Positions 24,296 to 33,075 of a DNA stretch of 64,000 bases are shown one piece after another. The stretch is from Kribbella monticola (lineage in GTDB: Bacteria; Actinomycetota; Actinomycetes; Propionibacteriales; Kribbellaceae), in assembly GCF_003261635.1 (NCBI RefSeq), contig NZ_QFXK01000030.1, positions 310,001-374,000 on the forward strand. Direction: 5' to 3'. A program made the translations under genes and the position numbers. Each line of letters starts with the position of its first letter. Within the stretch, counting starts at the first letter, position 1. Below the pieces are notes generated by a model. The model made no database searches. It saw only the letters and a list, made by a program, of their open reading frames with translations, and was not told the origin of the DNA.

Positions 24296-26422
24296 ATGGA
24301 AAGCCCAGACCCCGCGGCCGGCCGGCGCCCCGAACACGCCCGCCGCCCATCCGCTAGCCCCGGTGGCGGCGCTGCCGGGCGAGCAGCGGGTGAGGGCGGA
24401 GCGCGCGCGTCGGGCGGGGACGGTGGGCGGGGGCCCGCGGGCGACCGAGCGTCAGGCGATTCTGCTGGTGGGCGGCCGGGACCGGGCGGTTCGGGTGGGG
24501 GGAAGAAGGGGGCTGGGGAGAGGTTTGACGGGGCGGGGAAGAAGATCGGGGCTGCTGGGAAGAAGTTCGGGCATGCCTCGAAGGTGGGGGCGGTCGGATT
24601 TGCGGCGGCTTCCAAGAAGACGGCCGGGTTCACCGGGCGGGTAGGGAAAGCGACCGGGCGGCGGATTCGTGGGTTGACGGGCGCGCAGGGGGCGAGCGAG
24701 TCGGGTTTGTCCCGGTTGATCGAGCTCGGCGCGATCAACGCCGCCGGCGACACCGCCTTCGCTGTCTCCTTGGCCGGCACCGTGTTCTTCGCAGTACCGA
24801 GTTCGCAGGCGCGAGACCGGGTCGCGCTCTTCCTGCTGCTGACGATGGCGCCGTTCGCGTTGATGGCGCCGTTGATCGGCCCCGTGCTGGACCGGTTCCG
24901 CCATGGCCGCCGCTGGGCAATCGGGGCGACGCTCGGCCTGCGCGGATTCCTCGTCTGGAGTCTCGCCGCATCGATCTCGGGCAGCTCGGCCTGGCTCTAC
25001 CCCGCAGCACTCGGCTGCCTGGTCGCCTCCAAGGCGTACGGCGTGACCCGAGCTTCCGCAGTACCGCGACTCCTGCCCAAGGACGTCACGCTCGTGACGG
25101 CCAACTCACGCATCTCACTCGCGGGTCTGGCCGGCGCCACGATCGGCGCAGGCATCGCGGGTGCTTTCGCCGCGATCGGCCCGCAGTGGTCACTGCGCTG
25201 GGCAGCCTTGGTGTACACGGTCGGTCTCGTGCTCGCCATCCGCTTGCCCGCCCGGGTGGACTCACCCGCCGGCGAGGAAATGACCGGTACGGAGGGCCGC
25301 GACGCCCGCCGTCGAGCGATCACTTCCGCTGTCGCGCGCGGAATCCGCTGCAATCTCGGGCTGCGCTTCGTCTCCGGCTTCCTGACCATGTACTTGGCGT
25401 TCCTGCTCCGCGACCGGCCGATCAGCGGGATCAACGGCGCCGTCGCCGCCGGTGCGGTGATCGCGGCGGCGGGGATCGGCAACAGCCTCGGCACCCTGGT
25501 CGGATCGTTGCTCAAGGCCCGTAAACCCGAGGCAGTGGTGCTGGTCGTGCTGTTCGCCGATGCGATCGTCGCGATCTGCGTGGCGGTGTTCTACGGCCTG
25601 CCACTGCTGATCGCGCTCGGCCTGGTCGCCGGCGTCTGCAGTTCGCTGGGCAAGCTGTCGCTGGACGCGATGATCCAGCGCGACGTCCCCGAATCCGTCC
25701 GTACGTCGGTCTTCGCGCGATCCGAGACCGTCCTGCAACTCGCCTGGGTGCTCGGCGGCGGCTGCGGCATCGTGCTCCCGCTCATCCCCCGCCTCGGTTT
25801 CGGCTTCCTGGCGGCGGTTCTCGCGATCGTCGTCTTCCTCGTCATCCGCCAGAAGCCGACCTCGGTACCGCCCAACCGCCCCGGCACTCACCCCGGCCCG
25901 AGAGACCCAGCACCCCACCACGACACCCGCCCGGTCCCCCACACCCGCGGCGGCGCTCCCGGCGCCAACACCGCACCTGCCGAGTCCACGCAATCGACAG
26001 CAACCACCCGCACCATCCTCACCACTGCCCCCGAGTCCATCGCCGAACGCCGTACCCGAACCCCCCGCCCCGACACGCGCTACCCCGAACCCACCGTCGA
26101 ACTCCACTTCGACCCCAACCAAGCCCTCCAAACCGGCAGCACAACAGCCGACGATGTCCAGCGCGCGAGTGGTACCAGCGGTGAAGCCGGCGGGCAAAGC
26201 GATCGCAACACTGGAGGTCAAACGACGGGCGGCGCAGACAAGTCCACAAACAACGCGCGACCGGTGGTGGGGCGGTGGTGGAGTGGGCAGCCGGACGATG
26301 ACGAGACGGTCGTCGAGGAGCAGCCGTGGGCGGCCGAGCCAACCCTCGAACGCAAGGCAGGGCCCTTCCGCCGCCGTCGCTCAGGCCCCGACACCGGCCC
26401 AGGCCACCGCCCACCCCGCTGA
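24296..26422 (+). CDS. MFS transporter with long disordered termini
   Basis: 708 residues. The first 135 residues are Gly/Ala/Arg/Lys-rich, then amphipathic and repetitive (GAGKKIGAAGKKFGHASK). A 12-helix MFS core of about 390 residues follows (GDTAFAVSLAGTVFFAVPSS, MAPFALMAPLIGPVLDRF). The last 180 residues are Pro/Thr/Ser-rich and close with a basic cluster. The core resembles MFS_3 proteins. GC rises and codon use is extreme in the head, which may mean the true start is downstream, but ATG 24296 keeps a continuous frame. Substrate unknown. Confidence 0.82.
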   Translation: MESPDPAAGRRPEHARRPSASPGGGAAGRAAGEGGARASGGDGGRGPAGDRASGDSAGGRPGPGGSGGGKKGAGERFDGAGKKIGAAGKKFGHASKVGAVGFAAASKKTAGFTGRVGKATGRRIRGLTGAQGASESGLSRLIELGAINAAGDTAFAVSLAGTVFFAVPSSQARDRVALFLLLTMAPFALMAPLIGPVLDRFRHGRRWAIGATLGLRGFLVWSLAASISGSSAWLYPAALGCLVASKAYGVTRASAVPRLLPKDVTLVTANSRISLAGLAGATIGAGIAGAFAAIGPQWSLRWAALVYTVGLVLAIRLPARVDSPAGEEMTGTEGRDARRRAITSAVARGIRCNLGLRFVSGFLTMYLAFLLRDRPISGINGAVAAGAVIAAAGIGNSLGTLVGSLLKARKPEAVVLVVLFADAIVAICVAVFYGLPLLIALGLVAGVCSSLGKLSLDAMIQRDVPESVRTSVFARSETVLQLAWVLGGGCGIVLPLIPRLGFGFLAAVLAIVVFLVIRQKPTSVPPNRPGTHPGPRDPAPHHDTRPVPHTRGGAPGANTAPAESTQSTATTRTILTTAPESIAERRTRTPRPDTRYPEPTVELHFDPNQALQTGSTTADDVQRASGTSGEAGGQSDRNTGGQTTGGADKSTNNARPVVGRWWSGQPDDDETVVEEQPWAAEPTLERKAGPFRRRRSGPDTGPGHRPPR

Positions 26423-26455
26423 TCACCCGATCCTGCCCACCCGCGGTTGATCAGG
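26406..26455 (+). repeat. Weak duplication of the MFS gene end
   Basis: The terminal GCCCACCCCGC-TGATCA (stop included) reappears at about 26434-26455 as GCCCACCCGCGGTTGATCA. Only two copies, with an indel, so this is the weakest member of the stop-codon repeat set. Confidence 0.3.
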
Positions 26456-26478
26456 TGCGACGGGCGATCAGGGCGGGG

Positions 26479-26616
26479 TCACCACTTGTAGTCGATGTCC
26501 CAGCCGGTGAAGTCGCCGCCGGGCACCTTGACGATCTTGCCAGTCGCGATCAGGGTCTTGCCGTGGGGAGTGGTCAGTCCACCGCCACCATGCTTGTGGT
26601 CGCCGTCGATGAGCAT
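26479..26616 (-). pseudogene. Short orphan reading frame, probably a C-terminal gene remnant
   Basis: A reverse-strand frame from ATG 26616 to TGA 26479 encodes 45 residues beginning MLIDGDHKHGGGGL and ending FTGWDIDYKW. The composition looks like the tail of a folded, glycine-turn beta protein and not like a shadow frame. There is no ribosome site, and the frame is open a few codons upstream without a start (RYPVM). It could be the remnant of a decayed gene or a genuine small protein. The rest of 26423-26709 holds only a terminator hairpin. Confidence 0.35.
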
Positions 26617-26652
26617 GACCGGGTATCGGATCGGTTGTCGGCAGACATGAAC

Positions 26653-26685
26653 GTTCCCGGGTCACCGTGACGGTAACCCGGGAAC
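26653..26685. terminator. Hairpin terminator after the DHA2 transporter
   Basis: A 15-base stem (arms GTTCCCGGGTCACCG and CGGTAACCCGGGAAC, one non-Watson-Crick pair) with a three-base loop begins 25 bases after the transporter stop. On the reverse strand the odd pair is a U-G wobble, so it folds best in the transporter mRNA. Confidence 0.7.
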
Positions 26686-26709
26686 GGACCAGCTCGGTGG
26701 CGCTCCGGT

Positions 26710-28305
26710 TCAGGCGAGAACCACCCGGTTGTTGCTCTCGGCTACTGCGGCCGCACCGTCTTCGACGTTCGTCTCGGCAGGTGCGGCGGGCGAGGCCGGC
26801 TGGGCGGTGCCGCGCAGCAGCAGAGTGACCGTGACCGCTGTGGTGGCCAGCAGGACCGCGCCGACGACCGCGACGACGTTCATCGAGTGGCTGAAGGAGT
26901 GCCGGGCTACGTCGAGGACGATGGTGCCGAGCTGGGTGGGCAGGTGGGCTGCGATGCCGGTCGCGGCGGGGAGACCTTCGCGGGCACCCTCGGCGATGCC
27001 GGCGGGGAGGCTCGACGGGAGGTGCTTGTCGAGGTCGCCGCGGTAGGCCGCAGTACCGATGCTGCCCAGTACGGCGATGCCGAGTGCGCCGCCGAATTCA
27101 CTGCAGGTCTCCATCAGCGCGGAGGCCGAGCCGGCCCGCTCCGGTGCGACGGCGCCGACGATCGCCTCGGTGACCAGTGACATCACCATCACCAGTCCGG
27201 CCGCCAGCAGCCCGGCGCCGACCAGCAGGACCACGAGCGACGAGTCGACGTGCATCTGGGTCAGTACGACGAACCCGGCAGCCGCCACGACGAACCCGAT
27301 CCCCAGCACATAGGCCCGGTCGATCTTCTGCGCCAGCACGTTGCCGACCGGGGCAGCCGCACCGACCGCGACCGACGGCACCAGCGACCACAAAGCAGCC
27401 TTGAGCGGGCTCATCCCGAGCACCAACTGCAGGTACTGCGTCATGAAGACCGCGTTGCCGACCAGCGCCAGCGTCCCGATGGTGTTCGCGGCGAGCGCTC
27501 CGCTGAAGGCCCGGTTGCGGAACATGGCGAGCTCGATCATCGGGTGGTCCGCAGTACGTTGCCGCTGGATGAAGCCGACGCCGACGATGAGGCCGGCCAC
27601 GATGCTGACGATCGGCAGGGTCTCGATGCCGTTCGCGGCAAGTTCCTTGATCCCCCAGATCACCGGTAGCACGAACGCCAGCGAGAGCACCGAGCTGAAC
27701 AGGTCGAACCGTCCACGGGCCGGCGCTTTGAACTCCGGCAGCAAGACGGGGGCCAGCACGAGCAGCAGCAGCATCGCGGGGGTGTTGATCAGGAAGACCG
27801 AGCCCCACCAGAAGTGCTCGAGCAGGAAGCCACCGAGCACCGGACCGAGCGAGATCCCGCCCATCATGATCGCGCTCCAGAAGGCGATCGCCTTACTCCG
27901 CTGACCGGCGTCGTGGAACATGTTGCGGATCAGCGCCAGCGTCGACGGCATCAACGTCGCGCCCCCGATGCCCAGTACTGCGCGCGCCGCGATCAGCTGC
28001 TCCGGGTTCTGCGAGTACGCCGCCGCGACCGAGGCGAGGCCGAACGCGATCGCGCCGAAGATCAGCAGTTTGCGGCGGCCGATCCGGTCGCCGAGCGAGC
28101 CCATCGTGATCAGCAGGCCGGCCAGCACGAACCCGTAGATGTCGAAGATCCACAGCTGCTGGGTCGCCGAGACGCCCAGGTCCGCGGAGATGAAGGGGAC
28201 CGCGAAGTACAGGACCGATACGTCCATCGAGACCAGCAGCAACGGCAGGGCGAGGACGCCGAGTGCGATCCATTCCTTGCGTCCGGCTCGCTCCGGTGTG
28301 CTCAT
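26710..28305 (-). CDS. DHA2-family (14-helix) drug efflux MFS transporter
   Basis: 531 residues, 14 predicted helices. The N-terminal motif LPLLLVSMDVSVLYFAVPF carries the intramembrane Asp seen in QacA/SmvA-type pumps; loop 2-3 is GSLGDRIGRRKLL, and motif C appears as VLGIGGATLMPSTLALI. ATG 28305 follows GGAGG at good spacing; the longer frame to 28785 crosses the regulatory region and the TetR gene. It exports cationic or hydrophobic drugs in relatives. Divergent TetR at 28438 should control it. Confidence 0.92.
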   Translation of the reverse strand: MSTPERAGRKEWIALGVLALPLLLVSMDVSVLYFAVPFISADLGVSATQQLWIFDIYGFVLAGLLITMGSLGDRIGRRKLLIFGAIAFGLASVAAAYSQNPEQLIAARAVLGIGGATLMPSTLALIRNMFHDAGQRSKAIAFWSAIMMGGISLGPVLGGFLLEHFWWGSVFLINTPAMLLLLVLAPVLLPEFKAPARGRFDLFSSVLSLAFVLPVIWGIKELAANGIETLPIVSIVAGLIVGVGFIQRQRTADHPMIELAMFRNRAFSGALAANTIGTLALVGNAVFMTQYLQLVLGMSPLKAALWSLVPSVAVGAAAPVGNVLAQKIDRAYVLGIGFVVAAAGFVVLTQMHVDSSLVVLLVGAGLLAAGLVMVMSLVTEAIVGAVAPERAGSASALMETCSEFGGALGIAVLGSIGTAAYRGDLDKHLPSSLPAGIAEGAREGLPAATGIAAHLPTQLGTIVLDVARHSFSHSMNVVAVVGAVLLATTAVTVTLLLRGTAQPASPAAPAETNVEDGAAAVAESNNRVVLA

Positions 28306-28332
28306 GAGGACCCCTCCACTATCTGTGTATGA

Positions 28333-28392
28333 CGCACACTGTGTGCGCCGTACGCAGACCATAGCAAGCATCTGTCTATGCTGTAAACAGAT
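28333..28392. promoter_or_regulatory. Operator region between DHA2 pump and TetR gene
   Basis: A perfect 15-base dyad CGCACACTGTGTGCG lies at 28333-28347, just upstream of the pump. A second set of dyads lies nearer the TetR gene: ATCTGT (28370-28375) with ACAGAT (28387-28392), interleaved with AGCAT...ATGCT (28367-28382). Such dyads in a divergent TetR/pump region are the expected binding sites. Confidence 0.6.
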
Positions 28393-28437
28393 AAGATCGA
28401 CAGAAGTTCGGGCCGATGCCGATTCGAGGAGCGCGCG

Positions 28438-29181
28438 ATGGACAAGACCGCGGAGGAACTGCCGCGAGCCCTGCAACTGATGTGGGGAATCGAAGGGCCC
28501 GCGCGGCCGGGGCCGAAGCCCACGCTGCATATCAGCGACATCGGCGCGGCCGGCGTCAGGCTGGCCGACGCCGCCGGGCTCGGGGCGGTCTCGATGGCGA
28601 AGGTGGCGGCCGAGGTCGGCTTCACCACGATGTCGCTCTACCGGTACGTCGACTCCAAGGACGAGCTGTACACGGTGATGATCGACGAGGCGTTCGGCGT
28701 ACCGGAGCCGATCGCGCCGGAGCTGGACTGGCGGGCCGGGATCACCCGGTGGGCGATGCTGGTCCGGGAGGCGATCCACCGGCATCCGTGGATTCTGCAG
28801 GTGCCGCTGTTCGAGCCGCCGCTGTCACCCAAGCAGCTGGAGTGGATGGAGACGGGCTTGCGGGTCCTCGACGGTACGCCGCTCAGCGCGGGGGAAAAGC
28901 TGTCGTCGATGGTGCTGGTCAACATCTATGTGCGCGGGGCGGCCCAGTTGACCGCCGAGATGTTCGCCCGGCCGGATCGGACGAGAGAGGAGAACGACCA
29001 GTTGTACGGACGGCGGCTGATGATGCTGGCCACGCCGGACCGGTTCCCGATGATCGCCGCCACGGTCGCCGCCGGTATCGAACGAGCCGACTCCGGCGAC
29101 GACCCCGACGACTTCAAGTTCGGCCTGACCGCAGTACTCGACGGCATCCAAGCCCTGATCGACCGCACCAGCCACACCTAG
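28438..29181 (+). CDS. TetR-family regulator of the divergent pump
   Basis: 247 residues. An N-terminal extension of about 30 residues precedes the helix-turn-helix (SMAKVAAEVGFTTMSLYRYVDSKDEL). The C-terminal domain has a TetR_C-like pattern (WRAGITRWAMLVREAIHRHPWILQVPLFEPP). A purine-rich GAGGAGCGCGCG stretch precedes ATG 28438. Divergent orientation, plus dyads in the spacer, indicate repression of the DHA2 pump. Confidence 0.92.
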   Translation: MDKTAEELPRALQLMWGIEGPARPGPKPTLHISDIGAAGVRLADAAGLGAVSMAKVAAEVGFTTMSLYRYVDSKDELYTVMIDEAFGVPEPIAPELDWRAGITRWAMLVREAIHRHPWILQVPLFEPPLSPKQLEWMETGLRVLDGTPLSAGEKLSSMVLVNIYVRGAAQLTAEMFARPDRTREENDQLYGRRLMMLATPDRFPMIAATVAAGIERADSGDDPDDFKFGLTAVLDGIQALIDRTSHT

Positions 29182-29225
29182 CAGCGCAACCGCAGCACGT
29201 CGCCCTGCCGCGCGCAAGAGAGCGT

Positions 29226-29260
29226 CGCCGAACGGCGTGGGGGGCGACGCGCGTTCGGCG
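29226..29260. terminator. Inverted repeat between convergent TetR and cold-shock genes
   Basis: Nine-base arms CGCCGAACG (29226-29234) and CGTTCGGCG (29252-29260) with a 17-base GC-rich loop lie between the two convergent stops. A bidirectional terminator is the likely role. Confidence 0.45.
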
Positions 29261-29296
29261 CGCCGCCGGACGAGTGCGGAGTCGGCGGGTGGCGGG

Positions 29297-29680
29297 TCAG
29301 ATGTCGAGTTTGTCGGCTACTCCGCGGAGGACGGTGGCGACGCCGCGGGCGGCCTTGGCGTCGGGGTGGCGGCCGCGGCGGTAGCCCTCGCCGATGTTGT
29401 CGAGGAGCTTGATCAGGTCCTCGATCATCAACTGCATCTCCTCCGGCTTCGGCCGCATCGCCTTCGCCACCGACGGCGGCGGGTCGATCAACCGCACCTG
29501 CAGCGCCTGCTCACCCTTGCGGCCCTCGACGACGCCGAACTCGACCTTCTGCCCCGGCTTGAGGTTGGTCACTCCGGCCGGCAGCGCCTCGGCACGGACG
29601 TAGACATCCCCGCCTTCCTCCTTGCTGAGGAAGCCGAACCCCTTCTCGGAGTCATACCACTTGACCTTGCCAACAGGCAC
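29297..29680 (-). CDS. Cold-shock domain protein with C-terminal extension
   Basis: 127 residues. Residues 1-66 are a cold-shock domain with RNP1-like KGFGFL and the VKWYDSEKGF start; RNP2 is diverged (GGDVYVRAE). About 60 residues of helical, charged extension follow (PEEMQLMIEDLIKLLDNIGEGYRRGRHPDAKAARGVATVLRGVADKL), so it is longer than CspA (about 70). This two-part form is common in actinobacteria. It binds single-stranded RNA or DNA. An in-frame Met at 29680 begins MPVGKVKW. Confidence 0.92.
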   Translation of the reverse strand: MPVGKVKWYDSEKGFGFLSKEEGGDVYVRAEALPAGVTNLKPGQKVEFGVVEGRKGEQALQVRLIDPPPSVAKAMRPKPEEMQLMIEDLIKLLDNIGEGYRRGRHPDAKAARGVATVLRGVADKLDI

Positions 29681-29854
29681 GGGAACCTCTTCGATGTCAA
29701 TCGTCGGAACAGGACGGAAAGGTGACCGGGACGGGCTGCCCGGGCCGGTTACCCAGCGTACGTGAACCCGGGCATCAGCGCCTCCGGGAAACTACCTGAT
29801 GAGGCAACGATTCCGCACCACCCGGTCTCGTAAATGCCCCACGGCAGTCGCGGG

Positions 29855-31336
29855 TCAGCGATAGCGCTCCGGATTGGCCAACCGCTCGTTCATCGAGCCG
29901 GAGCGGAACCCCCGCGGATCGACGGCCGCCGCTGCAAAACCTTCCGCGCGGACCGCGTCGATCAGCGCCGCGTGGTCCACCCGGCCGAGCAGGTCGGCGT
30001 CGATCTCGATGCTCGCCGACTCCCCCAGATCGCGAACCCGCACGTTCTGCACGCCGTACGGCGTGAGCAGGTCGCGGACCGCCTGCTCGGCCCGATCGAC
30101 CCGGACGAGCAGGTTGGGAGTGATCCGGATGCCATAGGCGATCCGGCTGGACAGGCAGGCCGCGGCCGGCTTGTCCGACGTCTCCAGACCCCAGCTGCGC
30201 GAGGCCGCCCGGATCTGCGCCTTGGTCAGCCGCGCATCGCGCAGCGGCGTGATCGCGCCGCGTTCGAAGGCCGCCCGGATCCCCGGCCGGAAGCCTGCGA
30301 TCGCGTCGTCGGCGTTGGTCCCCGTCGCGATCGCCTCGATGCCGAATTCGTCGGCGATCGGCTGCAGCGTCTCGACCAGCTCGGCCTTGCAGAAGTAGCA
30401 CCGGTCGCCGGCGTTGGCCTGATAGCCCTCGCGGTCCATCTCGTGCGTGTGCGGAGTCACGTGCCGTACGCCGAGCGAGTCGGCGAAGTGGGCCGCCGGC
30501 TCGAGCTCCGCGACCGGCAGACTCGGCGAGACGGCGGTGGCCGCGACCACGTTCGCCGGGCCGATCGCGCGAGCCGCTGCTGCCAACAGGAACGCCGAGT
30601 CGGCCCCACCGGAGAAGGCGACCACGAGGCTCTCGTACTTGGCCAGCCTCGTCATCAGAGCTTCAAGCCGCTGCTCGAGCACATAGGCGTCCAGCCAGGC
30701 GGGAAACTCGGTCAGATCGTTGAGTACGACGTCAGCGCCGTACGCGCGCAGCTCATCCGCCGAGAACGGACCGGTGGCAACGCTCACCGCGACGGCGCCG
30801 GCAGCCCGGGCTCCGTCGATGTCGGCGGTGTGGTCGCCGACGTAGATCGTGGCCTGGTGCTCGCGCAGCGCGGTGCCCTTCTCGGCGCCGTGCAGGTCGC
30901 CGACGGGCTCGTCGACATCCAGCCCGAGGTGCTCCAGGTGCAGCTTCACGCTCGGGGTGTACTTCGCCGAGACCACCATCGTGCGCCCACGCAGGGCCCG
31001 TACTGCGGCCAGCGCCTCGGGCACACCCGGCAACGGGAGGCTTCCGGTGATCGCGTACGACGGGTAGTGCTCGCGGTACCGCGCGACCATCGCGTCGACC
31101 TGGTCCTCGGGGAACCAGTTCGCCATCTCCCAGGTCAGCGGCGGCCCGAGACGGCTCACCACCAGGTCGGTGTCGATCGGGACGCCGGTCTCGGCCGCCA
31201 GCAGGTCCCAGACGGCCTGGATCCCGGGCCGGGAGTCGATCAGCGTCATGTCCAGATCGAAACCGACCACCAATTCCGGCACGTCGGCCTCGCCTGGCGT
31301 GGCGGCAGGGGTGGGCTGAATCTCGGCGGTTGACAC
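29855..31336 (-). CDS. Fusion of HAD phosphatase with LarE-type sulfur transferase
   Basis: 493 residues in one frame. The N-terminal 215 residues are a HAD hydrolase: motif I DLDMT (Asp27, Asp29) and late motif VGDHTADIDGARAAG. From about residue 225 a LarE/PP-loop ATP pyrophosphatase begins: SGGADS (about 238), RCYFC (CxxC, about 310) and AACLSSR (about 392). In LarE, which donates sulfur to the nickel-pincer cofactor of lactate racemase, the last Cys is sacrificed; homologs with all three Cys instead hold an iron-sulfur cluster. All three are present here. No larA, larB or larC is nearby, so the role may differ. ATG 31336. Confidence 0.88.
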   Translation of the reverse strand: MSTAEIQPTPAATPGEADVPELVVGFDLDMTLIDSRPGIQAVWDLLAAETGVPIDTDLVVSRLGPPLTWEMANWFPEDQVDAMVARYREHYPSYAITGSLPLPGVPEALAAVRALRGRTMVVSAKYTPSVKLHLEHLGLDVDEPVGDLHGAEKGTALREHQATIYVGDHTADIDGARAAGAVAVSVATGPFSADELRAYGADVVLNDLTEFPAWLDAYVLEQRLEALMTRLAKYESLVVAFSGGADSAFLLAAAARAIGPANVVAATAVSPSLPVAELEPAAHFADSLGVRHVTPHTHEMDREGYQANAGDRCYFCKAELVETLQPIADEFGIEAIATGTNADDAIAGFRPGIRAAFERGAITPLRDARLTKAQIRAASRSWGLETSDKPAAACLSSRIAYGIRITPNLLVRVDRAEQAVRDLLTPYGVQNVRVRDLGESASIEIDADLLGRVDHAALIDAVRAEGFAAAAVDPRGFRSGSMNERLANPERYR

Positions 31337-31490
31337 GTCCCCAACCCTACGTCCTCGAGCCCACCCGGTCCTCCGGGTATCCCACCGTCCAGTCCTGGTC
31401 AGGCATCTCGGATGACGGACACCGGTCTAAGTCGAGTAATTGAGTAGGAATATAGATATTACTTCGCCCTCTCGACCTCAGGAGCAGACC

Positions 31491-32426
31491 ATGACCACGA
31501 CCGCACCCCTGGAAGCAGACCAGCAGCTCGTCACCGTCGACAAGGTGGGCAGCGCGCTCGGCGCCGTCGTCGGCGGAGTCCGGCTCGGCGGCGAGCTGAG
31601 CGCCGCGACCGTGGCCGCGATCCGGCAGGCGCTGCTGACTCATAAGGTGATCTTCTTCCGCGGCCAGGACCACCTGGACGACGCCGGCCAGCTCGCCTTC
31701 GCGAAGCTGCTGGGGACGCCGACACTGGCTCACCCGACCTCGAACGCGCTCGAGTCCAACGAGAACGTGCTGCCGATCGACTCCGACTACGGCAAGGCGA
31801 ACAGCTGGCACACCGACGTGACCTTCGTGGACCGCGTACCGGCGATCAGCCTGCTCCGAGCGGTCACCCTCCCGGCGTACGGCGGTGCGACCAGCTGGGC
31901 GAACACGGTCACGGCGTACGCCGAGCTGCCGGTGCCGTTGCAGGCGCTCGTCGACCGGCTCTGGGCGGTGCACAGCAACGTGTACGACTACGCCGGGGCG
32001 AAGGACGAGACCCGGATCGGCGGGGTGGACGTGAAGGTCCAGACGCATCGCGAGCAGTTCGTCTCGCAGCTCTTCGAGACCGAGCACCCAGTGGTCCGGG
32101 TACACCCCGAGACCGGCGAGCGGGCGCTGGTGCTCGGCCACTTCGTCCGGCGGTTCGTCGGATTGAGCGCAGCGGAGTCGGGGCAGCTCTTCCAGTTGCT
32201 GCAGAACCGGGTGACGAACCTCGACAACACGGTCCGCTGGCAGTGGCAGCCGGGCGACTTGGCGATCTGGGACAACCGGGCGACGCAGCACTACGGGGTT
32301 GCGGACTACGACGACCAGCCGCGCCGGCTGCACCGGATCACGCTGGCCGGAGATGTCCCGGTGAGTGTCGACGGCGTACGTAGTACTGCCCGCACCGGGG
32401 ATGCCTCGCACTACTCTGCCGTTTGA
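31491..32426 (+). CDS. TauD/TfdA-family Fe(II)/2-oxoglutarate dioxygenase
   Basis: 311 residues from ATG 31491, chosen for its CAGGAGCAGACC ribosome site; an earlier in-frame ATG at 31440 adds 17 unlikely residues. The metal site is HTD in SWHTDVTF (His107, Asp109) and the distal His in RATQHYG (His267); the 2-oxoglutarate Arg lies in RRLHRITL. The family hydroxylates taurine, alkyl sulfates, 2,4-D and similar substrates. The AT-rich leader has a dyad AGTAAT...ATTACT at about 31434-31474. Downstream TetR and R2lox run in the same direction. Confidence 0.92.
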   Translation: MTTTAPLEADQQLVTVDKVGSALGAVVGGVRLGGELSAATVAAIRQALLTHKVIFFRGQDHLDDAGQLAFAKLLGTPTLAHPTSNALESNENVLPIDSDYGKANSWHTDVTFVDRVPAISLLRAVTLPAYGGATSWANTVTAYAELPVPLQALVDRLWAVHSNVYDYAGAKDETRIGGVDVKVQTHREQFVSQLFETEHPVVRVHPETGERALVLGHFVRRFVGLSAAESGQLFQLLQNRVTNLDNTVRWQWQPGDLAIWDNRATQHYGVADYDDQPRRLHRITLAGDVPVSVDGVRSTARTGDASHYSAV

Positions 32427-32477
32427 CATTTGATGGCCTGATGTCCGAGCCCTTGACATCAAGGCGTTGGATGTAAA
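32425..32477. promoter_or_regulatory. Twin operators 30 bases apart before the TetR-R2lox genes
   Basis: Two dyads have identical geometry: GACAT-N11-ATGTC at 32425-32445 and GACAT-N11-ATGTA at 32455-32475, the second extended to TTGACATC...GATGTAAA (32453-32477). They are 30 bases (about three turns) apart, begin on the stop codon of the dioxygenase gene and end 12 bases before the TetR GTG. Autoregulation by the TetR protein is the natural reading. Confidence 0.7.
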
Positions 32478-32488
32478 CCCTGTGGTGT

Positions 32489-33073
32489 GTGGATTCCTTT
32501 GGTGCGCGGACCAAGCGGCGGTTGCGGGAGGAGCTGCTCGACGCGGCGTACGACGCGATCGTCACCGGCGGGTACGACGGGTTGCGGATGGCCGACGTCG
32601 GGCGGCGGACCGGGGTGTCGCGGCAGACGGTCTACAACGAGTTCGGGGACAAGTGGGGTGTGCTGCAGGCGGTCGCGGCGCGGGAGACCGAGCGGTTCCT
32701 GGTCGAGGTGAACGCCGCGCTCGCCGGGCACACCGACCCGATCGACGGGCTCCGCGCCGCGGTCGAACGGGCGCTGACGCTTGCCTCCGACAACCCGCTC
32801 GTGAAGGCCGCGCTCAGCGCTCCTGGGTCGGACCAGGCCAGTCAGCTCCTCACCACCCGCGGCCAGCAGGTGCTCGAGTTGAGCCACCAGCGGCTGGACG
32901 CCCATGTCCGCGAACACTGGCCCGAGATCGCCGCCGACGACGCGGCGACCTGCGTGGACATCGCTCTGCGTGTAGTCCTCAGCCACATCGTCAACCCCGG
33001 CCCGCCCCCAGCCGCCGTCGCCGGCCAAATAGCCCACGTCCTCGGTCCGTTCTTGGCCACCAGCAGGAGGTAG
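32489..33073 (+). CDS. TetR-family regulator coupled to R2lox
   Basis: 194 residues. The helix-turn-helix is [26 protein letters not shown]. The C-terminal half is helical and ligand-binding in type ([20 protein letters not shown]). Start is GTG 32489. The stop TAG (33071-33073) forms part of the ribosome site of the next gene, so the two are translated from one message. Twin dyads upstream suggest autoregulation. An effector (fatty acid or acyl-CoA) is plausible from the neighbouring genes but not shown. Confidence 0.9.
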   Translation: MDSFGARTKRRLREELLDAAYDAIVTGGYDGLRMADVGRRTGVSRQTVYNEFGDKWGVLQAVAARETERFLVEVNAALAGHTDPIDGLRAAVERALTLASDNPLVKAALSAPGSDQASQLLTTRGQQVLELSHQRLDAHVREHWPEIAADDAATCVDIALRVVLSHIVNPGPPPAAVAGQIAHVLGPFLATSRR

Positions 33074-33075
33074 TG

